A stretch of 64,000 bases of DNA from Bog-756 sp963741055 (GTDB taxonomy: Bacteria; Actinomycetota; Acidimicrobiia; Acidimicrobiales; RAAP-2), in assembly GCA_963741055.1 (NCBI GenBank), contig CAVUGU010000023.1, positions 107,731 through 171,730 on the forward strand, written 5' to 3'. The position numbers and the translations under genes were made by a program. The notes under the pieces are model-generated. The model was not told where the DNA came from. It was given only the letters and a program-made list of their open reading frames with translations, and did not search any database. This document shows positions 1 through 10,609 of this stretch, one piece after another (within the stretch, counting starts at the first letter, position 1; each line of letters begins with the position of its first letter).

Positions 1-168
1 AGCCCTCGCCAAGGTGGACATCGCCTCGCCCATCGTGCTGCGGCTCGACGGTACCAATGCCGTCGCCGGCCGCGAGATCCTCGCCCCTCACCTCTCGGAC
101 CGGCTGGTCGCCGAGCCCACCATGCTCGACGCGGCACGCCGGGCGGTCGCCTTTGCAGGAGGACGTTC

Positions 169-172
<4 letters not shown>
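1..172 (+). CDS. sucC: Succinyl-CoA synthetase beta subunit, C-terminal end (partial)
   Basis: Partial gene running in from the left edge, about 56 residues. The stretch VLRLDGTNAVAGREIL is the C-terminal signature of the ADP/GDP-forming succinate-CoA ligase beta subunit, which makes succinyl-CoA reversibly with SucD in the TCA cycle. Its stop TGA overlaps the ATG of sucD (ATGA at 169-172), so the two subunits are translationally coupled. The start and ATP-grasp domain lie outside the window. Confidence 0.9.
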
Positions 173-1055
<883 letters not shown>

Positions 1056-1059
<4 letters not shown>

Positions 1060-1697
1060 GCGGCGAGCTCCCGTCTGCGGCCGCCGAGGACGACCGCCCG
1101 GTCGCGGCGGTCATCTTCGATCTCGACGGACTGCTCATCGATTCGGAGCCGCTCTGGCGCGAGGCGGAGATCGAGGTGTTCGGCTCACTCGGCCTCCACC
1201 TCACCGAGCAGGAGGTGCGCCAGACCATGGGGCTCCGCATCGACGACGCGGTCGCGCACTGGTGGTCGCGCCACCCCTGGGAGGGCGCGAGTCGCAAGGA
1301 GGTCGCGCACGCGGTGACCGACCGTGTCGTCGAGCTGGTCGAGCGCACCGGCACACCCATGCCCGGCGCGCTCGACGCGGTCGCCACCTGCCGGCGTCTC
1401 GGGCTACCGATCGCGGTCTGCTCCGGTTCCTTTGCGAGCGTGATCGAGGCCGCGCTGGCCCGGCTCGGCATCGCCCACGAGGTGGCGGTCTGGCACTCGG
1501 CCGAGTGGGAGCCGCTCGGCAAGCCGCATCCCGCGGTCTACCTCACCACCGCGGCGGAGCTCGGGATCGACGCCCGTTCCTGCCTCGCGGTCGAGGACTC
1601 CTTCAACGGAGCCCTCGCGGCCAAGGCGGCCCGGATGCGGGTGGCGGTGGTACCCGAAACGGCCACGCTCGACGTCGCCACGCTGGGGGTTCTGTGA
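1056..1697 (+). CDS. HAD-superfamily phosphatase, HxpB/YniC-like
   Basis: About 210 residues. Motif I is FDLDGLLIDSEPLW, followed by the TMGLR motif of the cap domain and the C-terminal GKPHPAVYL and VEDSFNGALAA motifs (motifs III/IV), typical of beta-phosphoglucomutase-like sugar-phosphate phosphatases of the hexitol phosphatase/2-deoxyglucose-6-phosphatase group. The start is unclear: no ATG, GTG or TTG lies in frame before motif I. The best guess is a CTG at 1056 overlapping the sucD stop with GGAAG 5 nt upstream, or an indel near the 5' end. The true substrate cannot be told from sequence. Confidence 0.8.
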
Positions 1698-2002
1698 CCG
1701 GCTCCTCCGCTCGCTCGAGGAGTTCGACGGGGCGCTCCTGGCCTCCTTCGGTGCGGCCCCACCTCGGGACGGCACCCCTCGGGATCCCTGAAAATTCCGC
1801 TTCGGAAACCGGTCCGAGATGCCGATACTCCCTCTTGCGAGGGGCATTCCCTGGGCAGGGGGACCGAGCGACGTACGGCCCGCACCGGTGGCAGGCCGGT
1901 CGGGCTACGTCGCCCGGACGTCGCGCGCATCCGGGTCCGACGGCGGCGCGCCGACCGATTCGAGGGGCCTGCGAAAACGAAGGCCGCTGGTACCCTGCCG
2001 AC
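1698..2002. other. Intergenic region with three small hairpins
   Basis: No supported gene. Three consecutive perfect hairpins lie at 1794-1806 (TTCCG/CGGAA), 1829-1842 (CCCTC/GAGGG) and 1848-1859 (CCCT/AGGG), with GCCGATACT at 1820-1828, which resembles a flagellar-sigma -10. None is followed by a T tract. They may end the suc-HAD transcript or be part of an unrecognised structured RNA. The purN promoter is at the right end. Confidence 0.3.
1991..1996 (+). promoter_or_regulatory. Leaderless -10 (TACCCT) for purN
   Basis: TACCCT, then six bases, then GTG at 2003. The transcript would begin at or next to the start codon, which decides the purN start. Confidence 0.6.
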
Positions 2003-2662
2003 GTGTCCCCCTCTTCTGCGACAGCCACCGATCCCACCGGTCATTCCGGTCTGCGGCTCGCGGTGTTGGCGTCGGGCAGCGGGACCATCCTCGAGTCGAT
2101 CCTTGCCGCCGACCTCCCCGTCGCGCTGGTCGCGGTGGACCGCCGGTGCCGCGCACTCGATGTCGCCGCGCGAGCCGGCGTCGAGGGCATCCTCGTCGAC
2201 CGCGCGGCCTTCGGCGGCTTCGGTCCCTCCTTCGACCGTGAGGGGTACACGCGGCGGCTGACCGACGTGCTCGTCGAAGCCCGCATCGACGTGATCGCCA
2301 TGGCCGGGTTCGGGACGGTGCTCGGCGAGGCCGTCCACGCCGCCTTCCCCGATCGCGTCCTCAACACCCATCCTGCGCTCCTCCCAGCCTTCCCCGGCTG
2401 GCACGCGGTGGCCGACGCGCTCGAGGCAGGCGTGGAGGAGACCGGCACGACCGTCCACCTCGCCACCCTGGAGATGGACGCAGGCCCGGTGCTGGCGAGC
2501 GCGCGGGTCCCGGTCCTGCCCGGCGACACCGAGGCGACGCTGCACGAGCGCATCAAGTCGGTGGAGCGCACCCTCTACCCCGAGACCATCCGGACCTTCC
2601 TCGCCGGGCTGGCGGCGGGCGCCGTCGATGGACGAGGATCACGGCGGGAGGTGGGTGGATGA
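2003..2662 (+). CDS. purN: Phosphoribosylglycinamide formyltransferase (GAR transformylase)
   Basis: 219 residues. It transfers formyl from 10-formyl-THF to GAR in purine synthesis. The N-terminal phosphate-binding loop is ASGSGTILES, the catalytic stretch NTHPALLPAFPGWH supplies the Asn and His, and the late Asp is in EMDAGPVLAS. The GTG at 2003 is chosen because a leaderless -10 lies 6 nt upstream. Its stop overlaps the purH start (ATGA at 2659), making the first gene of purN-purH-folD, which couples formyl-folate use to formyl-folate supply. Confidence 0.93.
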   Translation: MSPSSATATDPTGHSGLRLAVLASGSGTILESILAADLPVALVAVDRRCRALDVAARAGVEGILVDRAAFGGFGPSFDREGYTRRLTDVLVEARIDVIAMAGFGTVLGEAVHAAFPDRVLNTHPALLPAFPGWHAVADALEAGVEETGTTVHLATLEMDAGPVLASARVPVLPGDTEATLHERIKSVERTLYPETIRTFLAGLAAGAVDGRGSRREVGG

Positions 2663-4231
2663 AGGCGCTGGTGTCCGTCTACGACAAGACCGGCCTCGAG
2701 GAATTCGCACGTGGTCTGGTCGACCTCGGGTGGGAGCTCGTGTCGAGCGGCGGCACCTCCGACGCGCTCTCGGCGGCGGGGATCGACCACGTCGAGGTGG
2801 CCGAGCTGACCGGTGCGCCCGAGATGCTCGACGGACGGGTGAAGACGCTCCACCCGGTCGTCCACGGCGGGATCCTCGCGGACCGGTCGAAGCCCGAGCA
2901 CCTCGACGCGCTCGGCCGTCTCGGTATCGGCCTGATCGACCTGGTGGTGTGCAACCTCTACCCGTTCCCGTCGGCTCCGTCGGTCGAGTTGATCGACGTG
3001 GGCGGCCCGACCATGGTGCGAGCCGCCGCGAAGAACCACGAGCACGTCGGCGTCGTGGTCGACCCGGCCGACTACGGCCCTGTCCTCGAGGAGCTACGGC
3101 GCGACGGCTGGCTCTCGCTCGACACGCGGCTGCGTCTCGCTCGGCGCGCGTTCGCCCACACCGCGGGGTACGACGCGGCGATCGTCGCGTGGCTCGACGA
3201 GCGCGAGCCGCCTGTCGGGGCCGTGCCGGGCAGCCTGACCGGTCCCGAGCGCACCGATCCGGCCGCGTTGCTGCCGCCCACCCTCCACCTCACCCTCGAT
3301 CACGCCGCCTCGATGCGCTACGGCGAGAACCCTCACCAGCACGGTGCCCGCTACCGCCTCAGGGGCCAAGACTCCTGGTGGGACGAGGTCGTCCAGCACG
3401 GCGGTAAGGAGCTCTCCTACCTGAACGTCTTCGACGCCGACGCGGCGTGGCGGCTCGTCCACGAGCTTCCCGCGCCGGAGAGCGAGGACGTGGCGGTCGC
3501 CATCATCAAGCACGCCAATCCCTGCGGCGCGGCGATTCACGTCGATCTCGCCGAGGCCTACACGCGTGCCCTGGCCTGTGATCCGCTGTCGGCCTTCGGT
3601 GGCGTCGTGGCCATCGGGGGGAGGGTGACCGAGACGCTGGCAGAGGTCATCGCCGGCGGGCCGCAGGCGGACGTGATCGTCGCTGCCTCCTTCGACGAGG
3701 ACGCGCTGGCCGTCCTCTCCTCGAAGCGCAAGGTGACTCGCCTCCTCTCCGGACCCGATCCCGAGCCGATCGTCCGCCAGTTCCGCTCGCTCGGTGCGAG
3801 CGTGCTGGTGCAGGACGGCGACCGGTTCCTCGTGGATCCCTCGGAGTGGACGGTCGCCACGAGCGCCCGCCCCACCGAGGCGCAATGGCGGGACCTGGTG
3901 ATGGCCTGGAAGGTCTGTGCGCGCACCACCTCGAACGCCATCGCGGTGGTCGCCGACCGCCAGGCGGTCGGAGTGGGCGCCGGCCAGCAGTCGAGGGTGG
4001 TCGCCGCCGAGCTCGCGGTCGAGCAAGGCGGCGGAGCGGGCCCTTGGCGCCGCTGCAGCGAGCGACGCGTTCTTCCCCTTCCCCGACGGCCTCGAGGTGC
4101 TCGCCGGCGCCGGCGTGGCCGCGGTGGTCCAGCCCGGCGGGTCGATCCGCGACGACGAGGTGGTGGCCGCGGCGGAGCGAGCCGGTATCGCGGTGGTCAT
4201 GGCCGGCGGCGAGCGTCACTTCCGCCATTGA
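2659..4231 (+). CDS. purH: Bifunctional AICAR transformylase/IMP cyclohydrolase, frameshifted
   Basis: About 523 residues when joined. The N-terminal IMP cyclohydrolase domain begins ALVSVYDKTGLEEFA and contains DGRVKTLHP; the AICAR transformylase domain carries the KHANPCG motif and SAFGG. Frame 1 runs to AELAVE at about 4024; the rest (KAAERALGAAAASDAFFPFP to RHFRH) is one frame over, so one extra base (the C in gagCaagg) breaks the gene. Uncorrected, the first frame runs straight into folD and gives a false 807-residue fusion. The break is in a conserved single-copy enzyme, so a sequence error is the likely cause. The stop overlaps the TTG of folD. Confidence 0.92.
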
Positions 4232-5082
4232 CCGCGAAACTGCTCGACGGCGAGCTGCTCTCCGCTCGGATCCGAGCCGACGTCGCCGACCGGGTGGCCC
4301 GCCTGCGCAGCGCCGGTGTGGTCGTGGGGCTCGGCACGGTGCTGGTCGGTGAGGACAGGCCGTCCTCACGGTACGTCGAGATGAAGCACGCCGACTGCGC
4401 GGAGGTCGGCATCCAATCGGTGCACGAGCACCTTCCTGCCGACGCGAGCCAGGCGCAGCTCGACGAGGTGGTCGCCCGCTTCAACGCCGATCCCGGGGTC
4501 CACGCCTTCCTCGTCCAGCTCCCGCTCCCGGCAGGCCTCGACGAGGAGCGGACCCTGCTCGAGGTCGATCCGGACAAGGACGTCGACGGGCTCCACCCGA
4601 TCAATCTCGGTCGGCTGGTGATGGGCGTCCCGGGACCGCTGGCCTGCACGCCCGCCGGCATCGTCGAGCTGCTCGCCGCCAACGAGGTGCCGGTCGAGGG
4701 CAAGCACGTCGTGGTGATCGGTCGCGGCCTGACCATCGGCCGGCCGCTCGCCTTGCTGCTCGCACTCAAGCGACCCGGGTGCAACGCCGCGGTCACCGTC
4801 GTCCACACCGGCGTGGAGGATCTCGCCAGGCTGGTCCGTCAGGGCGACGTGGTGGTGTCCGCAGCCGGGCGCGCGGGTTTGGTCACCCCCGACATGGTCC
4901 AGCCTGGAGCCGCGGTGGTCGGAGCGGGCACGTCGTGGGACGGCAAGAAGCTGCTCTCCGACGTCGACGAGGGAGTGGCCGAGGTGGCCGGCTGGATCAC
5001 CCCTCGCATCGGCGGAGTGGGCCCGATGACCCGGGCCATGCTGCTCACGAACGCGGTCCGCGCGGCGGAGCGCGGGACCTGA
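4228..5082 (+). CDS. folD: Methylenetetrahydrofolate dehydrogenase/cyclohydrolase
   Basis: 284 residues from TTG at 4228, which overlaps the purH stop (TTGA). It interconverts 5,10-methylene-THF, methenyl-THF and 10-formyl-THF with NADP. Visible signatures are SSRYVEMKHADCAEVGI with the catalytic Lys, DVDGLHPINLG, ACTPAGIVELL (Ala where Pro is usual), the nucleotide-binding GRGLTIGRP and the C-terminal GGVGPMTRAMLL. Third gene of the purine/one-carbon operon; it supplies the cofactor used by PurN and PurH. Confidence 0.95.
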   Translation: MTAKLLDGELLSARIRADVADRVARLRSAGVVVGLGTVLVGEDRPSSRYVEMKHADCAEVGIQSVHEHLPADASQAQLDEVVARFNADPGVHAFLVQLPLPAGLDEERTLLEVDPDKDVDGLHPINLGRLVMGVPGPLACTPAGIVELLAANEVPVEGKHVVVIGRGLTIGRPLALLLALKRPGCNAAVTVVHTGVEDLARLVRQGDVVVSAAGRAGLVTPDMVQPGAAVVGAGTSWDGKKLLSDVDEGVAEVAGWITPRIGGVGPMTRAMLLTNAVRAAERGT

Positions 5083-5103
5083 GCCGGTTCGGACGAGGAC
5101 ACC

Positions 5104-5646
5104 TTGGCAACGATCACCAAAGAGGCTCTGCTCGACGCGGACCCCGCAGCGTGCTGGGCCGCGCTCCGCGATTTCGGCGCGCTGCACGAGCGTCTTGCCC
5201 GGGGGTTCGTGACCGACGCGCGGATGACCGGTCCACGCGAGCGACAGGTGACCTTCTTCAACGGCTCGGTGGTGACCGAGCAGCTGGTCACGATCGACGA
5301 CGAACGGATGCGCGTCGTCTACACGCTCACCGAGGGGTTGCCGACTTGCACCTTCTACGGCGCATCCGCGCAGATCCTTCCCGAGGCCGAGCGTGGATGC
5401 CGTTTCGTCTGGACGCTCGACGTACTCCCCGACGAGCTCGAACCGGGTCTCGCAGCCATGATGGATCGCGGCATCGAGGCGATCGGAGAGACGCTCGCGC
5501 CGAGCTCGGCCCGAGCTCGGATCCCGACCCGACCAGAGACCCCGGTCGGCGTCGCCTCGGCACGCAGGACCACTTCGCCGAACCATGACACCACGCACCG
5601 CGGTGACAGTCCGGACCCGGGTGGCCGCAAGCGACGCTCCAGTTAG
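5104..5646 (+). CDS. SRPBCC-family (START-like) protein
   Basis: 180 residues from TTG. Residues 1-145 have the hydrophobic-ligand-pocket layout of polyketide cyclase/START proteins, including the segment VTFFNGSVVTEQLVTIDD and a long C-terminal helix (MMDRGIEAIGETLA). The last 35 residues are Arg/Pro-rich and unlike the family, so they may come from a late frameshift. It lies 21 nt after folD and probably belongs to that transcript. Its TAG stop is the first part of the metF -10 hexamer. Ligand unknown. Confidence 0.7.
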   Translation: MATITKEALLDADPAACWAALRDFGALHERLARGFVTDARMTGPRERQVTFFNGSVVTEQLVTIDDERMRVVYTLTEGLPTCTFYGASAQILPEAERGCRFVWTLDVLPDELEPGLAAMMDRGIEAIGETLAPSSARARIPTRPETPVGVASARRTTSPNHDTTHRGDSPDPGGRKRRSS

Positions 5647-5649
5647 GAT
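5644..5649 (+). promoter_or_regulatory. -10 hexamer TAGGAT for metF, starting at the upstream stop codon
   Basis: TAGGAT with 9 nt to the metF ATG at 5659. The first three bases are the stop codon of the SRPBCC gene. Confidence 0.55.
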
Positions 5650-5658
5650 TCTGCGCCA

Positions 5659-6522
5659 ATGACCCGGATCTCCGACCTGCTGGCCAAGGGCCGCACCTAC
5701 TCGTTCGAGTTCTTCCCGCCGAAGAACGACAAGGAGCAGGCGACCCTCGTTCGCACGTTGCGCGATCTCGAACCGCTCGGCCCCTCCTTCGTCTCGGTCA
5801 CCTATCGGGGTGGCGCGGAGTCGCGCAAGCGGACCTTCGACCTCGTGACCGGCATGCTGCGCACCACCACGCTCGTCCCGATGGCCCATCTGATCTGCGT
5901 CGCGCACACCCGGCTCGAGCTCGCCGAGATCCTCGTCGCCTACCGGAACGCCGGCGTCGAGAACCTGATGGCGCTCGGCGGCGACCCGCCGACCGACCCG
6001 GCAGAAGGGGTAGGGGAGCTCAGCCACGCCTGTGAACTGGTGGCCCTCGCGAGAGCCATCGGCGGATTCTCGATCGGGGTGGCCGCCCAGCCGGCCGGTC
6101 ACCCCTTGTCGGCAGACCTGCCCACCGATCGCGACCACCTGGCGGAGAAGCTGGCCGAGGCCGACTTCGCGGTGACCCAGTTCTTCTTCGAGGCGGGCGA
6201 GTACGTGTCGCTCGTGGCCGATCTCGCCGCTCGCGGCGTCGGCAAACCGGTCCTCCCCGGCATCATGCCCGTCGAGCGATTGAGCTCGGTGCCGAGCATG
6301 GCCAGGATGGGCGCGGCCGTCCCACCGTGGATGGTCGAGCGGCTCGAACGCGCGGACGAAAGAGGCGGCGCGGACGCGGTGCGCAGCGAAGGAGTGGCGA
6401 TCGCAACCGACCTCTGCCGCGAGCTCCTCGACGCCGGCGTACCGGGGCTCCACTTCTACACGCTCAACCGCTCGAGCGCGACTCGGGAGATCTACTCGGC
6501 GCTCGACCTCGCCACGGCCTGA
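5659..6522 (+). CDS. metF: 5,10-methylenetetrahydrofolate reductase
   Basis: 287 residues, single-domain bacterial MTHFR. It reduces methylene-THF to 5-methyl-THF with a flavin for methionine synthesis. Signatures: SFEFFPPKND at residues 15-24 with the proton-donating Glu, the FAD-binding ALGGDPP, AAQPAGHPLS, and AVTQFFFEAGEY. Its promoter appears to arise inside the previous gene's stop codon. Its 3' end overlaps the convergent methyltransferase gene by about 30 bp. Confidence 0.95.
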   Translation: MTRISDLLAKGRTYSFEFFPPKNDKEQATLVRTLRDLEPLGPSFVSVTYRGGAESRKRTFDLVTGMLRTTTLVPMAHLICVAHTRLELAEILVAYRNAGVENLMALGGDPPTDPAEGVGELSHACELVALARAIGGFSIGVAAQPAGHPLSADLPTDRDHLAEKLAEADFAVTQFFFEAGEYVSLVADLAARGVGKPVLPGIMPVERLSSVPSMARMGAAVPPWMVERLERADERGGADAVRSEGVAIATDLCRELLDAGVPGLHFYTLNRSSATREIYSALDLATA

Positions 6523-7926
6523 ACCGGAGGGGTCAGCCCGGCAGCTGGGGCTGCAAGATCGGTGAAGCCGTCGGTCGTCAGTGGCGGTGATCCCGCGTCG
6601 CCCCGAGGACCGAGTGCACGCCCGTCGATCGAGTCCATCACCTCTGCCGGTCTCCACTCCGTTGTCTCGATCACCAGTGCGTCGGCCGTCTGGTCGTACG
6701 GCAGCCGGATGACAAACTCCTGTCCAGCCGGAGCCGTGCCGGTGACGCGTCTCTCGCCCGTGCTCCACCCGGTACGGCAGATTGTTCGGGCACGTGTTGG
6801 TCGCGTCGATCTGGATCGTGGTGCTGGTGCGACCCCGTTCGAGCGAGATCTGACTGCGGCCCGTCGTGTAGCGCATCTCGACACCTGGGCCATCCGGCGC
6901 GACCCAGGTCGCGTCCTCATCGGGGGGCAGTAGGAAGGTCGCCAGCTCATAGACCCCGTTCGCGCGTCGAGCTTCGAAGATGACTCCCAGGTAGGTGGCA
7001 TCCGTCACGTGCTTGTCGGCGATCCAACCCAGGTGGCCGAGCATTCGCAGGAAATACGACTCCTGGTAGCCGAGCTCGAGCCAACCGAACTGTCGCATCG
7101 CCCACAGCGCCTCTCCGTCAGTGCGCACTCCCCACGGCATCGGGAACGTGTCAGTGACTGGTTCTGCGGCGAAGAACACCTTCCCGCTGGGCTCTACGAC
7201 GCCGCCCAGCTTTCTGATCAGCTCCCGGTGGTCGGAGCAGTGATGGAAGGACTCGTAGAACAGAACCGCATCGAATGTGCGGCCCAGCTGATCAACGTCC
7301 AAGAACTCGCCTCGGCGAGCATCGACCGATAGCGAGAACTTGTCAGCGCGTTCTTCGATCAATTCGACGAATGTGGCGTCGATGTCGAGCACCGTTACGT
7401 CATATCCCATCCGGGCTAGTTCGATCGTGGTGTTTCCCCAACCTGAGCCCAGATCGAGAATGGACGACCCGGGCGGCAACCCCAGGGTCTTGACGATGAA
7501 CCCGATGGCCATCAGCTGGCTGCCCACCGTTTCGGCGCTCTGGGTGTAGTACGGAAAAGGGCAATTGGCGTCGACAGGGAAGCCGGAGCGCTCGTTTCCG
7601 ACCTCGTAGCTGTCGTGCCCGGAGACGAAGCGGTAGAGCTCGAATTGCCGGTCCGAGTACTCCTTGCTGTAGGGATCGGCCGGGATATCGCTCGGAGGCA
7701 CCATGGTGAAGCTGCCGAAGACCTGGCGCACGGCGTCGTCGGAGACTGCGTCCGCCGCCTCGATCTCTCTCAGCTTCATCTCGAGCTCTTCTAGCGAGGA
7801 GATCACCTGCACCTGCGACGAATCGACCCCTTCGGGTCCGGTCGATCGAATCTCCCGACCACTCGCGCTGTCGACCCCGACGGCCTCCGGCGGCCGGAAC
7901 CGACTCGAGATCCGAGTTCGCGACAC
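6492..7926 (-). CDS. Class I SAM-dependent methyltransferase, frameshifted near the 3' end
   Basis: About 478 residues when joined. SAM-binding motif I is ILDLGSGWGNTTIELA, followed by YDVTVLDID and an EFLDVDQLGRTFDAVLFYE strand, all typical of class I methyltransferases; the substrate is unknown. Frame 1 is good to about 6755 (TNTCPNNLPYRVEHG) and then becomes Arg-rich noise; the adjacent frame gives a convincing tail (VTGTAPAGQEFVIRLPY...), so a one-base indel near 6752 is likely. The GTG at 7926 is only one of several possible starts. GC is clearly lower than in its neighbours, a sign of transfer. Confidence 0.75.
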
Positions 7927-7961
7927 GTCTTCCCGATGATCGCAACCGATTCACTTCGTTC

Positions 7962-8144
7962 TCACGTCGCGGGACGATAGGCGAAGCGGTCGAGATCCCA
8001 CTGGCGTCCCGCCAGCTCCGACCCGCTCAGGACGGCCCCGAGCGGGTCGGCCTGCGCCTGTTCCTCCCAGACCGACTGCAGCACGCGCAGGCGCTCGGTC
8101 GCGTCGTTCGTCGCGATGTCAGACACCCCGGGAGGCGCGGCCAC
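7962..8144 (-). pseudogene. Short ORF resembling the N-terminus of another methyltransferase
   Basis: 60 codons. The segment ERLRVLQSVWEEQAQADPLG followed by GRQWDLDRF resembles the N-terminal cap of a class of bacterial SAM methyltransferases (a DPL...WD-D-F pattern recalled from that family), but it stops before any SAM-binding motif. It may be a truncated remnant beside the intact methyltransferase, or an unrelated small protein. Confidence 0.35.
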
Positions 8145-8192
8145 GGGGCAATACGGTACCGGGGGCCGGGTCGGCCATTGCGAACCGAACGC

Positions 8193-10420
8193 TCAGCCAG
8201 GTCCGATGCCGTCGACGATGGCATTGAGCGTCCTCGACGGTCGCATCACCGCGGTGACCAACGCCTGGTCGGGGAGGTAGTAGCCACCGAGGTCGACCGG
8301 CTCACCCTGCACGCCGAGCAGCTCGGCGACGATCGTCGCTTCGTTCTCGACCAGGGCCGCGGCCACCGGGAGGAACACCTCGGCGAGCGCGGCGTCGCCG
8401 CGCTGCGCGGCGAGCTCCTCGGCCCAGTAGCGGGCGAGGTAGTAGTGACTGCCCCGGTTGTCGATCCCGCCAAGCTTGCGAGTCGGTGACTTGTCCTCCT
8501 CGAGGAAGGTGGCGGTCGCCTGATCGAGCGTCTCGGCCAGAATCCGTGCGCGGGGATTGCCGGTCGTCTCGGCGTACAGCTCGAGACTCGGCACGAGCGC
8601 GAGGAACTCACCGAGGCTGTCCCATCGCAGGTAGTCCTCTTCGAGGAGTTGCTGGACGTGCTTCGGTGCCGAGCCTCCCGCGCCGGTCTCGAACAGCCCG
8701 CCGCCCGCCAGCAGGGGCACGACCGAGAGCATCTTGGCGCTCGTGCCGAGCTCGAGGATGGGGAAGAGGTCGGTGAGATAGTCGCGCAGCACGTTCCCGG
8801 TCACCGAGATGGTGTTCTCACCCCGCCGGATGCGCTCGAGCGAACGCGCGGTCGCCGCGACCGGAGGAAGGATCTCGAGGGTCAGACCCTCGGTGTCGTG
8901 CTCGGGAAGGTACTCGTTCACCTTGGCGATGAGGCTCGCGTCGTGGGCGCGGTCCTCGTCGAGCCAGAACACGGCGGGAGTGCCGGTCGCCCGAGCCCGG
9001 GTCACCGCCAACTTGATCCAATCGCGGATGGCCACGTCCTTCGTCTGGCACATCCGGAAGATGTCGCCCACCGCGACCGGCTGCTCGAGGACGGTCCTCC
9101 CCGCGTCGTCGACGACGCGCACCGTGCCCTCGTCGGGAGATCTCGAACGTCTTGTCGTGGCTGCCGTACTCTTCGGCCGCACGTGCCATCAGGCCGACGT
9201 TCGGTACCGAGCCCATGGTCGCCGGGTCGAAGGCACCCTTCGCCCGGCAGTCGTCGATGGTCACCGCGTAGATCCCGGCGTAGCTGGAGTCGGGAATGAC
9301 TGCGAGGGTGTCGCCCTCCTCGCCGTCGGGGCCCCACATGTGGCCCGAGTTGCGGATCATCGCCGGCATCGACGCATCGACGATGATGTCGCTCGGGACG
9401 TGGAGATTGGTGATCCCCCGGTCCGAGTCGACCATCGCGAGAGGCGGACCGGCGGCGAGCTCGGCCTCGAAGGAGGACCGGATCTCCTCGCCGTCGGCCA
9501 GCAGTTCGAGCCCGGCGAAGATGGCCGCCAGACCGTCGTCGGGGTTGAGTTCGGCGGCCGCCAGCACTTCGCCGTAGCGGGCGAACGTCTCCGGGAAGAA
9601 CGCTCGCACGACGTGCCCGAAGATGATCGGGTCGCTCACCTTCATCATGGTCGCCTTCAGGTGAACCGAGAAGAGCACCCCTTCGTCATTGGCACGCGCG
9701 ATCTGGTCGGCGAGGAAGGTTCGGAGGGCCGCCACCCGCATGACCGACGCGTCGACCACCTCACCGGCCTCGAACGGCACGGACTCGCGCAGCACGGTCA
9801 CCACGCCGTCGCTGCCGACCAGCTCGATGCGGAGGGAGCCTTCGTCCGAAAGGACCACGGAGCGCTCGGTCGAGCGGAAGTCGTCGGCCTCCATGTGCGC
9901 GACCCGTGTCCTCGACGCAGGCGACCAGCGCGCCCATCCAGTGCGGATGACTCTTGGCGTAGGCCTTCACCGCCGCCGACGCACGCCGGTCGGAGTTCCC
10001 CTGGCGGAGGACCGGGTTCACCGCGCTGCCCGTGACCTTGTCGTAGCGGGCCCGGATCTCGCGTTCCTCGTCGGTCGCGGGCTCCTCGGGGTAGTCGGGG
10101 AGGTCGTACCCCTTGGCCTGCAGCTCGGCGACGGCTGCCTTCAGCTGGGGAACCGACGCCGAGACGTTGGGGAGCTTGACGATGTTCGCCTCCGGGCGGC
10201 CGGTCAGCTCCCCGAGCTCGGCCAGGGCGTCCCGGCGGCGCTGCCCTTCGGTGAGCCGGTCGGGGAAGGCCGCGAGGAGGCGGCCCGCGAGCGAGATGTC
10301 CCGCGACTCGACGGTCACCCCGGCGGCATCGGCGAACGCCGCCAGGATGGGAAGGAACGAGGAGGTCGCCAGAGCGGGGGCCTCGTCGGTGTGGGTGTAG
10401 ATGATCGTCGGTTCGCTCAC
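8193..10420 (-). CDS. icd: Monomeric NADP-dependent isocitrate dehydrogenase, two frameshifts
   Basis: About 742 residues when joined, the size of the monomeric (IDH-II) class. It oxidises isocitrate to 2-oxoglutarate with NADP. Three reading-frame segments align end to end: 10420 to about 9898 (TIIYTHTDEAPALAT, VTGSAVNPVLRQGNSDRR), about 9898 to 9140 (LFSVHLKATMMKVSDPI, GPDGEEGDTLAVIPDSSYA), and about 9140 to 8193 (CQTKDVAIRDWIKLAV, GSAPKHVQQLLEE, GGIDNRGSHYYLARYW). The two breaks are single-base indels in a core enzyme, probably sequence errors. Start is GTG with AGGAG upstream. It is divergent from mdh. Confidence 0.93.
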
Positions 10421-10596
10421 TGCGTCGTGCCTTCTCCTCCGCCTCTCGTGTCATCTCGCGTCGACGACTTCGGGCTCGGCACCTCCACCGGGCCGCGCCG
10501 CCCCAAGGAGAACACTCGGGCCGAGCACCGCGCAACCCGGGCCTTCGCGGTCGCGCACCAGACGTCCCCGCTTCGACCGGGGGAAAGGGGGGCGAT

Positions 10597-10602
10597 TAGC
10601 CT
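10597..10602 (+). promoter_or_regulatory. Leaderless -10 (TAGCCT) for mdh
   Basis: TAGCCT with a 7-nt spacer to ATG at 10610; this fixes the mdh start. Confidence 0.6.
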
Positions 10603-10609
10603 CACCGAC

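Noticed and set aside
1794..1859. Three hairpins and GCCGATACT as a riboswitch or flagellar promoter
   Set aside because: No known riboswitch consensus was recognised, purN has its own leaderless promoter, and there are no motility genes here.
2659..5082. 807-codon open frame that would be a PurH-FolD fusion
   Set aside because: The middle is Arg-rich nonsense and the true PurH C-terminus is in the adjacent frame; a one-base insertion explains it.
4366..6491. Continuation of the minus-strand methyltransferase frame to 4366 (over 1100 codons)
   Set aside because: It runs antisense through metF and folD with shadow composition; only the part above about 6492 is coding.
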